From assembly GCF_030285625.1 (NCBI RefSeq), contig NZ_CP127294.1:1498001-1562000 (forward strand): a stretch of 64,000 nt of DNA, in the 5' to 3' direction. This DNA comes from Amycolatopsis sp. 2-15 (GTDB taxonomy: Bacteria; Actinomycetota; Actinomycetes; Mycobacteriales; Pseudonocardiaceae). Position numbers and translations under genes: made by a program. Shown in pieces: positions 57,204-64,000 of the stretch; position 1 is the stretch's first letter; each line of letters begins with the position of its first letter. The notes beneath the pieces are model-generated. The model saw nothing but the letters and a program-made list of their open reading frames with translations. It did no database searches and was not told the DNA's origin.

Positions 57204-57944
57204 ATGAAGTTCGAGCCGGTGGCCCCGATCCGCGCCTACGAGCGGATCGTGGAGCAGATCGAGGAGGCCGTGGTCAGCGGCCGCCTCAAACCCGGTGAGC
57301 GCCTGCCCGGCGAACGCGAGCTCATGACCCAGTTCGGCGTCGGCCGCTCGACGGTGCGGGAAGCGTTGCGCGTGCTGCAGGCGGCCGAGCTGATCCGGTC
57401 GCGGCCCGGTGACCCGCGCGGCCCCGAGGTGCTGGCCGCGTCACCGGCGGCGTTGCACCGCTCGATGCACCGGCTCGCCCGCGCCGAGCACGTCGGGCTG
57501 GCGGAACTGCTGCAGTTCCGGATGGTGCTCGACGGCTCGGCCCACCTGCTGGCCGCGCAGCTGCGCACGGACGCCGATCTGTCCGCTTTGGACACCGCAC
57601 TCGCGGCCATGCGCACCGGCGCCGAGGACGGGTTCGCGCAGTTCAGCCACGCCGACGTCGCGTTCCACGAGACGATCGCCCGCGCGTCCCGCAACCCGCT
57701 GCTGGTGGTGAGCGCCGAGGTCGTGCGCGGCGTGGCGCTGGAACTGATCGAGGACAAGCTCTCGCATTCCCACGACCGGACCGCGCTGATGCAGTCGTGG
57801 TTGGCTCATCACGCCGAGGTGCTCGAAGCAGTGCGCGCGGCCGACGGCGAACTGGCGGCGCGGCTGGCGCGGCGAGCGCTGTATGACAATTACGCGGAGT
57901 ACGTGCCGGAGGAGCAGCGGGCGCTGCTCACGCCGTTGCTCTGA
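57204..57944 (+). CDS. FadR-like GntR regulator (FCD domain)
   Basis: A 246-residue repressor. The GntR winged helix (about 10-75) includes YERIVEQIEEAVVSGRLKPG, GERELMTQFGVGRSTVREAL and RSRPGD. The FCD domain (about 95-230) contains LLQFRMVLDGSAHLLAAQLR and FSHADVAFHETIARASRNPL, whose Asp and His residues bind a metal and carboxylate-type ligands. It is divergent from the amide-operon SBP gene with its perfect operator between them. The effector is likely a carboxylate intermediate of the pathway. Confidence 0.93.
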   Translation: MKFEPVAPIRAYERIVEQIEEAVVSGRLKPGERLPGERELMTQFGVGRSTVREALRVLQAAELIRSRPGDPRGPEVLAASPAALHRSMHRLARAEHVGLAELLQFRMVLDGSAHLLAAQLRTDADLSALDTALAAMRTGAEDGFAQFSHADVAFHETIARASRNPLLVVSAEVVRGVALELIEDKLSHSHDRTALMQSWLAHHAEVLEAVRAADGELAARLARRALYDNYAEYVPEEQRALLTPLL

Positions 57945-57971
57945 GTTGCTCTGAACCTGCCCGGAAACGAC

Positions 57972-58003
57972 CGCAGCCCGGCCGCCTGTGGCGCCGGGCT
58001 GCG
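57972..58003. terminator. Bidirectional terminator hairpin
   Basis: Perfect 11-bp arms CGCAGCCCGGC and GCCGGGCTGCG enclose a 10-nt loop. It lies 28 nt after the FadR-like regulator's stop and 19 nt after the end of the convergent sortase gene. Confidence 0.8.
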
Positions 58004-58021
58004 TGATCGTGTTGGGGAACC

Positions 58022-58618
58022 TCAGGAGACGAGGTTCGCGTACACGACGATGTTGTCCTTGTAGCTGTGCTCGGCGTGGTCGAACACGCCACCGCACGTG
58101 ATCAGCCGCAGCTGCGGCTTGTCGGTGTTGCCGAAGACCGCCTGGGTGGGGAAGGTGTCCTTGGGGACTTCGTCCTTGTGGTCCACCACGAACTTCAGCT
58201 TCTTGCCGTCGCTGCGCTCGATGTCGACCTCGTCGCCGGGGTTGACGTCCTTGAGCTTGTAGAAGATGCCCGGCTGGTGGTTGCCGTCGACGTGCCCCAG
58301 CACGATCGCCGGGCCGACCTCACCCGGTACGGGCGAGAGGCGGTACCACGCGGCCTGCATCGGCGTCTTCACCGACGGCACCGAGATCTGCCCCTCCTTG
58401 TTGGGCAGCACGGTGATCAGCGACGACTTCGCGCCGATCTTCGGGATCTCCACCGACGTCGGCCGAAGCCCGGTGAACGGCTTGGTCACCGGCACCGAGG
58501 TACTTGCCGGGGCGGGCTTCGCGGCTTTCGCTGGGGCGTCCGAACCGCAACCGCTCAGCGTCAGGGAAAGGAGCAGGGCGCCTGCGATCGCGACGCCCTG
58601 CCCGTACTTCTTCGCCAT
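58022..58618 (-). CDS. Class F sortase
   Basis: A 198-residue exported transpeptidase with lipobox LSGC (C24), so it is a lipoprotein. Catalytic H109 sits in AIVLGHVDG and C175 in LRLITCGGVFD. The third catalytic residue, normally Arg before an aspartate-asparagine pair, appears as K187 (SYKDNIVVYA), an unusual feature worth checking. The ATG at 58618 overlaps the secreted partner's stop (TGATG), so the two are coupled. Class F enzymes anchor or cross-link surface proteins in actinobacteria. Confidence 0.9.
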   Translation of the reverse strand: MAKKYGQGVAIAGALLLSLTLSGCGSDAPAKAAKPAPASTSVPVTKPFTGLRPTSVEIPKIGAKSSLITVLPNKEGQISVPSVKTPMQAAWYRLSPVPGEVGPAIVLGHVDGNHQPGIFYKLKDVNPGDEVDIERSDGKKLKFVVDHKDEVPKDTFPTQAVFGNTDKPQLRLITCGGVFDHAEHSYKDNIVVYANLVS

Positions 58619-59367
58619 CAAGCGGCCATGCCGCCGAAGCCGGTCTCGACGCCGCCCTTGGGCGCGTACTTGACCTGCGAGGTGCCGTCACCGTTGGTCG
58701 TGCCCGCGGAACCGGCGCCCGCGCCACCGGCCGGCGGCACCGGCTGGTTGCCGGTCTCGTCGCCACCGCAGGTCCAGGTCGCGGTCACGTTGCCGGCGTC
58801 GAACGACACGCCGTCGTGGCGCTGCACGAGCCAGCCCCAGTAGCGGCCGTCGGTCTCGTCCTGGTGCGGGCCTTCGAGCAGGTCGAAGTCGCTCGAGGAC
58901 ACGTTGGTCGGCTCGCCCGCGGCGCACGCGATCACGAACAGGCCCTGGCCACCGTCGAAGTCGACCCCGTAGGCGGTGTCGTCCTCGTACGGCGGCTCCT
59001 CCGGCGTGGAGGTCTCTTCGGAGCCCGACGTGGTCGGGGTCGACGAGTCGCTCGGCTCACCGGTGTTGCCCGGGTTGCCCGGGTTGCCAGGGTCGCCCGG
59101 CTGGCTGGTGTCCGTCGGCTGCCCGCTGGACGTCGGCGGGGTGTCCGAAGAGGACGGTGCCTCCGACGACGACGGGGCGTCCGAGGACGGCGTGTCCGAC
59201 GCGGGCGCGTCGGTGACCGGAGTGTCCGAAGTGGGCGGAGTGGCAACCTCGGACGTGGCCGGCGTGGTGCCGTTGTCCTCCTGCGCGAGTGCGGAGGGCG
59301 TGACGGCGAGGCTGATCAGGGCGCCTGCGAGCACAGCGCCCGCGAGTCTGCCCAGGGTCTTCTTCAC
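58618..59367 (-). CDS. Secreted Ser/Thr/Pro-rich protein, likely sortase F partner
   Basis: A 249-residue protein. Signal peptide KKTLGRLAGAVLAGALISLA ends in ALA. A 90-residue Ser/Thr/Pro/Asp stalk follows, containing GNPGNPGNTG tripeptide repeats, then a folded domain (about 135-215) with Cys in FVIACAAG and TWTCGGDE (a probable disulphide). The C-terminus reads QVKYAPKGGVETGFGGMAA. There is no transmembrane helix or LPxTG, yet PKGGVETGFGG resembles a motif near the end of other proteins encoded beside class F sortases. GTG start has AGGGAG upstream. The sortase probably links it to the wall or to another protein. Confidence 0.8.
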   Translation of the reverse strand: MKKTLGRLAGAVLAGALISLAVTPSALAQEDNGTTPATSEVATPPTSDTPVTDAPASDTPSSDAPSSSEAPSSSDTPPTSSGQPTDTSQPGDPGNPGNPGNTGEPSDSSTPTTSGSEETSTPEEPPYEDDTAYGVDFDGGQGLFVIACAAGEPTNVSSSDFDLLEGPHQDETDGRYWGWLVQRHDGVSFDAGNVTATWTCGGDETGNQPVPPAGGAGAGSAGTTNGDGTSQVKYAPKGGVETGFGGMAA

Positions 59368-59542
59368 GTGTTGTTCTCCCTGGAAGAAAGCGCGGTGACC
59401 CCCACCGCGTCCGCTGATCCTGCCGGAGAAACGGCGTGAACACGAAACGTTTTCGACGGTGATTAAAAGCACCGTAAACCGAGGTAACGAACCCGCGAGT
59501 GCCGGCGATGAAGTGGGCCAACGCCGGGCCGTACACACGAAA

Positions 59543-59588
59543 GCCGGCGGAACCGTGGCTTTACTGTAACAGTTTCCGGCCCGCCGGC
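59543..59588 (-). terminator. Hairpin after the Cys/Met PLP enzyme gene
   Basis: Arms GCCGGCGG (59543-59550) and CCGCCGGC (59581-59588) surround a 30-nt loop that contains ACTGT-A-ACAGT. On the minus strand the second arm is followed by TTTC. It lies 27 nt after the stop at 59615. Confidence 0.55.
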
Positions 59589-59614
59589 GAATCCCCGTGA
59601 ATTGTTGGCCGAAT

Positions 59615-60646
59615 TCAGCCCAGCGCGGTGACGAGGTCGCGCCAGAGGTCTTCCGGGTCCTCCAGGCCGACGCTGAAGCGCAGCAACCCGGCGGGCACGC
59701 GCTCCTCGCCCGGCAGCCACGCGCGCCGCTCCACCAGGCTTTCCACGCCGCCGAGGCTCGTCGCCGCGCGGATCAGCCGAACGGCGGAACACACCTGGTC
59801 GGCGGCTTCGGCCGTGGCCAGTTCGAACGACACCATCATCCCGAAACCGGGGTACCGCACCTTCGTGACGGCCGGGTGTTCCGCCAAGCGGGAAGCCAGC
59901 AGCGCCGCCGTTTTCGTCTGCTCCGCGAGCCGCACCGGCATCGTGCGCAGGCCACGCAACGCGAGCCACGCTTCGAGCGCGCCGGGCGTCGAGCCGATCC
60001 GCGTACGCGCGCCGCGCAGCTCGGCCGCGATGGTCTCGTCGGCCGCGACGGTGATGCCCAGCAACAGGTCGCTGTGCCCGCCGATGAGCTTCGTCGCGCT
60101 GTGCACCACGATGTCCGCGCCCAGCTTCAGCGGCTGCTGGTGCAACGGCGTCGCGAAGGTGTTGTCCACGACGACGCAGCCGCGAGTGCCGCGCGCGATG
60201 GTCTCGATCTCCATCACTTCGAGCGTCGGGTTCGTCGGCGACTCGAGCCACAGCAGGTCGGCGTCGCAGTCGACCCACGCCTGCGTGTCGGTGGGTTCGA
60301 GCTCGGTGACGGTGATGCGGCCCATTTTCTCCGCGTGGTGCATCGCACCGCGCGTCACCGCGTAGCTGAACGTCGGGACCGCCACGGACGAGCCGACCGG
60401 CAGCGTGTCGAGCACGGCCGACAGGGTCGCGACGCCGGAGCCGAAGCTGGTGGCGTGGCCGCCTTCCAGCGCGCCGACCGCTTCTTCGAGCGCGTGCCAG
60501 GTCTCCGTGCCGTCGGAGCGCGCGTAGACGGAGTCACCACCGGCTTCGAACGTGCTCGTGGCCACGATCGGGGTGTTCAGGGGCTCGCCGGGGCCGTGCG
60601 GCCGCCCGGCCGCGATCGCGATCGTGCGCGGTGTCCAGTCGTCCAT
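59615..60646 (-). CDS. Cys/Met metabolism PLP enzyme (cystathionine gamma-synthase/lyase family)
   Basis: A 343-residue fold-type I PLP enzyme: LNTPIVATSTFEAGGDSVYA, GHATSFGSGVATLSAVL, VVVDNTFATPLHQQPLKLGA and PLP lysine in VVHSATKLIGGHSDLL. The C-terminus has the TSLGGVESLVERR family block. The N-terminus is shorter than usual (about 380-400 residues). It could be a cystathionine gamma-lyase or -synthase, or a methionine gamma-lyase. It lies 85 nt downstream of the penicillin-acylase gene. The hairpin 59543-59588 follows. Confidence 0.9.
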   Translation of the reverse strand: MDDWTPRTIAIAAGRPHGPGEPLNTPIVATSTFEAGGDSVYARSDGTETWHALEEAVGALEGGHATSFGSGVATLSAVLDTLPVGSSVAVPTFSYAVTRGAMHHAEKMGRITVTELEPTDTQAWVDCDADLLWLESPTNPTLEVMEIETIARGTRGCVVVDNTFATPLHQQPLKLGADIVVHSATKLIGGHSDLLLGITVAADETIAAELRGARTRIGSTPGALEAWLALRGLRTMPVRLAEQTKTAALLASRLAEHPAVTKVRYPGFGMMVSFELATAEAADQVCSAVRLIRAATSLGGVESLVERRAWLPGEERVPAGLLRFSVGLEDPEDLWRDLVTALG

Positions 60647-60731
60647 AAAGAACACCGTAACTTCGCAACCGCGGCCAGGCAGCCGTGATGTGGCGGTCGG
60701 CTCACCCGCGCCGATGAGCCGACCACGTCTT

Positions 60732-63700
60732 TCAGTGCGCGTAGACCTCGAACTCGTACAGCGAGTAGCCGTAACCGGTCCCCCGCCGCACGCCCTGCAT
60801 TCGGACGAACCGGGCGTCCGACGGCGCAAAGGACACGTTGTCCGCGCCGCCGTTGCCGTCGGTCACCACGGCCGCGTCACGCCAGTTCTCGCCGTCGGCC
60901 GAGAGCTGCACCTGGTAGCCCTTCGCGTACGCGGCTTCCCACGACAGCACCACCCGCGCGACCTGCTGCACCGAGCCGAGGTCGACGGTGATCGACTGGT
61001 TGTCGCTCCAGTCGCTGGCCCACCGCGTCTTCGGGTTGGCGTCCACGGCGTTCGACGCGGGCGAGCTGAACAGGCCCGTCTCGGCGCTCGTGGCGCTCAC
61101 CGGCTTTCCCGCGGCGAGGTTGCTGACGTTGTCGCCGCGGTGGGCCGGGTACTCCACGACCTGCTGGAAAGTCGGCCGGTTCTGTGTGCTGATCTTGTCG
61201 TGCGTGATGCCGCCGAGCGGCCGCTGGATCACGGTGTCGGCGCACCACTGGTCGCCGGCGGAGCAGTCGGCGTCACCCGGGTACACGGTGTTGGCGGGCT
61301 GCGCCGCGGCCGCCGTGAGCGAGTCGACCAGCGCGGTGCGGCAGGCGGTGAGGTCACCGCCGCCGCAGAACGTGGCGCCCAGCGGGCCGGCGACGGGCCG
61401 GCCCAGCACCGTGCGGATGTCCTTGCTGACGTAGCCCCACCAGCCGTGCTGGTACGACGATCCCTGGTGCGGCTGGCCGACGTGCTTGCCCGGCAGCTCG
61501 TTCTGGAACCCGGACGGGCTTTCGTTGATCTGCAGCACGTTCGTCATCGCGGTGAAGGCGTCGTCGCCAAGGGCGGGCTTGAACTCCGCGGTGACGAGCA
61601 GCGGCCACCACGCGTCCATGATCCGGATCGCGTCGGCGTCGTTGTACGTCTTGCTCCCCGGTTGACCGTTCAACACAGTCTCCACGCGCTGATGGCCGTG
61701 CTGCAGCCACGTCTTGAGCTTCGCCTCGGCGTCGGCCGCCGTGCCGGTGAGCGGGGACTTGTCGAGCACCTGCAGCAGCAGCGGCAGCACCTCCTCGGCC
61801 CGCAGGTCGGCCAGTGCCGCGTCCTCCATGGCCTGCGCGAGGTTCACGCGCGTCACCTTGGTGCCGCTGGTGATGAGCGCCTTCACCCGGGTGTCGAGCA
61901 GGTCGGCGCGGTGCACGGCCGACTTGTCGGCACCACCGGAGGCGTAACCCTTCGCCTGTGCGTTGTTCCAGCTGACGTAGTAGTCCTGGTTGACCGACTG
62001 CGGGTGCTGCGAGGCCGGTGTGTAGCTCGCCTTGTTGCCGTCGGGGTTCCAGCCCTGCCAGTCGTAACCCTGGTCGCCCCACACCGGCATCATCGGGTCC
62101 ACAGTGGAATTGCGGACCGGGTTGGCGCCGGAGTTGAAGTAGGCGACGTCCTTGGAGTCGGCGTAGAACCAGTTGAAGGTGAAGTTGACGTCGCTCGCGG
62201 CCTGCTGGAAGTCGGCCGCGGAGTGGATGAAATCGGGGTCGTTGAACTCCTGGAAGCCGATGAGCGAATCGACCTCGTGGAAGTACGAAGATCGCAGCGA
62301 CGCGTACGCCACCGGCTTGCCGCCGATCGTCGCGCGGCTGACGACCGGGCCGTACTTCGTGCGATAGCTGCGCAGCGTGTACGAACCCGCGGCGGTGCCG
62401 TCGGCCACCGTCGGCGACCAGGAGTTCTTGCGCTCCACGGTATCCATCGGCAGGCACTGGCCCTGGTAGAGGTAGTAGTTCGAGTCCTTCGTGGCCGGCT
62501 TGCCACTCGGGTCGCACAGCGGCAGCGCGAACGTGTCGATGACGTCCTGCGCCGACGTCGTGGCGCTCCACGAGTAGTCCTGGCCTCGGCCGAGCAGCAC
62601 GTACATCGAGATCCCGGCGAACGACGCGCCGCGCGCGCTGATGCCCGGGCCCTGAAGCTCCTGCAGCAGGAGCAGCTGCGGAGCGAAGTACCCGGTCTGC
62701 GGGCCGAACACGGCGACCGGGTGACCGCTGGCGGTCTTGCTGCCCGAGACGACGAGCGCGTTGGACATGCCGTGTTTGTCGCTCAGCATGTCGCCGGGCA
62801 GCACGCCGTTGTCGAACATGCCTTTCGCGGCCTGCTGGTCCTGCGGCGCCTTGACGTCGACCTTCGCCGGCGTGTTGGTGGCCGCCGAGCCGGCCTGGTC
62901 GTACACCAGCTGCTGCGGCGTGACCGAACCCTTGTCCGGCATCGCGAGGCCCTGCGGGTCGGCCGGGGTCATGCCGTAGACGAAGGTCTGGCCGTCGTGC
63001 AGCGTCTTCACGGCTTCGGGGTCGTCGGCCGAGCGCAGGCTCTGCCACACCTGCTCGCCCTTGGCCACGCCGTACTTCTCCTGCAACGCGAGCTTCGCGA
63101 TCGCGTTCTGCACCTCACCGCCGCCGCCGGCGCCGAACTGCGCGCCGACCACGGACGCGAGCACCACGAGGTCGGTGAGCTTGAACGGTTCGATCGTGCC
63201 GGCGTTGGTGATCGCGTCGACGTGGCCGGTGAGCACGTACTCGCCGGGGAAGTAACGGCCGTTGTGGGAATCGGTGATGTACTTGTTGATCCCGTCGAGG
63301 TAGGCCTGCGAATCGGCCAGGCCCTGCTTGCCGCGCGGGCCGCTGGCGGCCGCGGCGTCGATCTGGTGCTGCAGCTCGGCCTCGGTGTAGGGCGCGGCGG
63401 CGAAGAACGACTGCTCGAGCTCGCGGTTCGCGGGCGCGCCACCGGCGTAGGAGGTCAGCTGGCCGCGGCCGACGCGGCGCATGATGTCCATGAGCCACAA
63501 GCGGTCCTGCGCGGCCGCGTAGCCGGCGCCGAACTCGGTGCCGGAACGCGTGGCGCCCTGGATGTGCGGGACGCCGGTGGCCTTGTCGCGCGTGATCGTG
63601 ACGTCGGAGCGCGGCTGCAGTGTGCTCGCGACCTGGTCGGCGGGGACGCCGAAGGAGGAGTCGTTGAAGAACTTGCCGATGGTGTCCGTGGTCAGCGTCT

Positions 63701-63965
63701 TGTAGCCGCCGGCGAGGTCGGCGTACTTGCCGAGCTGGTCGTCGGCATGCGCGGGCTGCGTGCCGAACGCATTGTTGCCGAGGATCTCCGCCAGCGTCGC
63801 GCTGCCGTTCTCCCCCGGCGGGAGGATGTCGTTGCACTGGCCGGCGCAGTAGTCGTTGCCGGGCAAGGCCGCCGAGGCCGGTGGCGCGCCGCCGACGGCT
63901 GTCACGAGTCCCGCCGCGACAACGGCCAGGGCCGAAACAGCCAGGGTGCGGATGCGTCGTCGCAT
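60732..63965 (-). CDS. Secreted penicillin acylase family protein with C-terminal F5/8 type C domain
   Basis: A 1077-residue secreted Ntn-hydrolase. Signal peptide MRRRIRTLAVSALAVVAAGL... ends PASA. The alpha-chain part includes VTITRDKATGVPHIQGATRS and GAGYAAAQDRLWLMDIMRRV. The beta-chain begins at catalytic S401 in KHGMSNALVVSGS, after a spacer, so self-cleavage is expected before S401. A discoidin/F5-8 type C domain (about 950-1077: SPASNAVDANPKTRWASDWS, SITVDLGSVQQVARVVLSW) is fused at the C-terminus, an uncommon addition that may bind glycan or cell surface. ATG at 63965 is chosen; GTG at 63983 is an alternative with its own GGGGG site. Family enzymes cleave acyl-homoserine lactones, beta-lactams or acyl-peptides. 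Confidence 0.92.
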   Translation of the reverse strand: MRRRIRTLAVSALAVVAAGLVTAVGGAPPASAALPGNDYCAGQCNDILPPGENGSATLAEILGNNAFGTQPAHADDQLGKYADLAGGYKTLTTDTIGKFFNDSSFGVPADQVASTLQPRSDVTITRDKATGVPHIQGATRSGTEFGAGYAAAQDRLWLMDIMRRVGRGQLTSYAGGAPANRELEQSFFAAAPYTEAELQHQIDAAAASGPRGKQGLADSQAYLDGINKYITDSHNGRYFPGEYVLTGHVDAITNAGTIEPFKLTDLVVLASVVGAQFGAGGGGEVQNAIAKLALQEKYGVAKGEQVWQSLRSADDPEAVKTLHDGQTFVYGMTPADPQGLAMPDKGSVTPQQLVYDQAGSAATNTPAKVDVKAPQDQQAAKGMFDNGVLPGDMLSDKHGMSNALVVSGSKTASGHPVAVFGPQTGYFAPQLLLLQELQGPGISARGASFAGISMYVLLGRGQDYSWSATTSAQDVIDTFALPLCDPSGKPATKDSNYYLYQGQCLPMDTVERKNSWSPTVADGTAAGSYTLRSYRTKYGPVVSRATIGGKPVAYASLRSSYFHEVDSLIGFQEFNDPDFIHSAADFQQAASDVNFTFNWFYADSKDVAYFNSGANPVRNSTVDPMMPVWGDQGYDWQGWNPDGNKASYTPASQHPQSVNQDYYVSWNNAQAKGYASGGADKSAVHRADLLDTRVKALITSGTKVTRVNLAQAMEDAALADLRAEEVLPLLLQVLDKSPLTGTAADAEAKLKTWLQHGHQRVETVLNGQPGSKTYNDADAIRIMDAWWPLLVTAEFKPALGDDAFTAMTNVLQINESPSGFQNELPGKHVGQPHQGSSYQHGWWGYVSKDIRTVLGRPVAGPLGATFCGGGDLTACRTALVDSLTAAAAQPANTVYPGDADCSAGDQWCADTVIQRPLGGITHDKISTQNRPTFQQVVEYPAHRGDNVSNLAAGKPVSATSAETGLFSSPASNAVDANPKTRWASDWSDNQSITVDLGSVQQVARVVLSWEAAYAKGYQVQLSADGENWRDAAVVTDGNGGADNVSFAPSDARFVRMQGVRRGTGYGYSLYEFEVYAH

Positions 63966-64000
63966 GCCGGAGCTCCCGTCCACGAGGTTCCCCCAGGGCT

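Noticed and set aside
1..64000. CRISPR array, prophage, insertion sequence, tRNA or rRNA
   Set aside because: I saw no regularly spaced direct repeats of CRISPR length, no transposase or integrase ORF, and no tRNA-like or rRNA sequence. Only short tandem repeats are present.

Overview
The window is a high-GC chromosome segment from an actinomycete. Codon use is strongly GC-biased, GTG and TTG starts are common, and neighbouring genes often overlap by 1-8 nt. The gene families (class F sortase, SigE-type sigma factor, XRE-TPR and MmyB regulators, TM0106 nuclease, DUF6474, YcnI-CopC-CopD) fit a Pseudonocardiaceae member such as Amycolatopsis. The genus is inferred from family resemblance, not from a search. 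I see no rRNA, tRNA, CRISPR array, transposase or phage gene. It looks like ordinary chromosome carrying regulators, transporters and catabolic genes.

Layout: 0-1.7 kb holds a partial DUF2716 gene and two unknown genes. 1.9-9.9 kb is a candidate cell-surface glycan module: two paralogous single-pass membrane proteins, a 1237-residue protein with two glycosyltransferase domains, a coiled coil and an FkbM methyltransferase, then an acyltransferase-3 membrane protein. 9.7-14.2 kb has a 26-codon membrane microprotein, a two-component system, and an MmyB-type regulator divergent from an MFS exporter with duplicated palindromic operators. 14.2-24 kb contains an ECF sigma/VOC pair, an EamA exporter, UDP-glucose dehydrogenase, an SDR, a methyltransferase, PadR, and a SigE-type sigma factor with a membrane partner. 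24-31 kb has a TM0106 nuclease, DUF6474, an HxlR/FMN reductase pair, and a four-gene osmoprotectant ABC operon whose ATPase gene appears frameshifted. 31-34.2 kb is a membrane gene followed by ycnI-copC-copD. 34.4-37.8 kb has a phosphotransferase, an XRE-TPR regulator and two small divergent genes. 38-41.5 kb is a beta-glucosidase/sugar transporter/TetR locus. 41.5-47.4 kb holds a frameshifted MerR gene, a PLP enzyme, a sugar-lactone oxidase with a TTA codon, a divergent PRPP synthetase, an NAD(P)-binding protein and an unknown protein. 47.9-57.9 kb contains a CitE-like lyase and a tight eight-gene operon (peptide-type ABC importer, aldehyde dehydrogenase, SDR, amidase) controlled by a divergent FadR-like regulator with a perfect operator. 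58-64 kb has a class F sortase with its secreted partner, a Cys/Met-metabolism PLP enzyme and a large secreted penicillin-acylase-family enzyme.

How the genes may work together: the 47.9-57.9 kb operon reads as import of an amide- or peptide-like compound, amidase cleavage, and SDR plus ALDH oxidation, induced by release of the FadR-like repressor. The glycan module and the sortase pair both concern the cell envelope. Two genes (the ABC ATPase and MerR) each need a single added base to restore the family reading frame. That pattern is as likely to be assembly error as biology.
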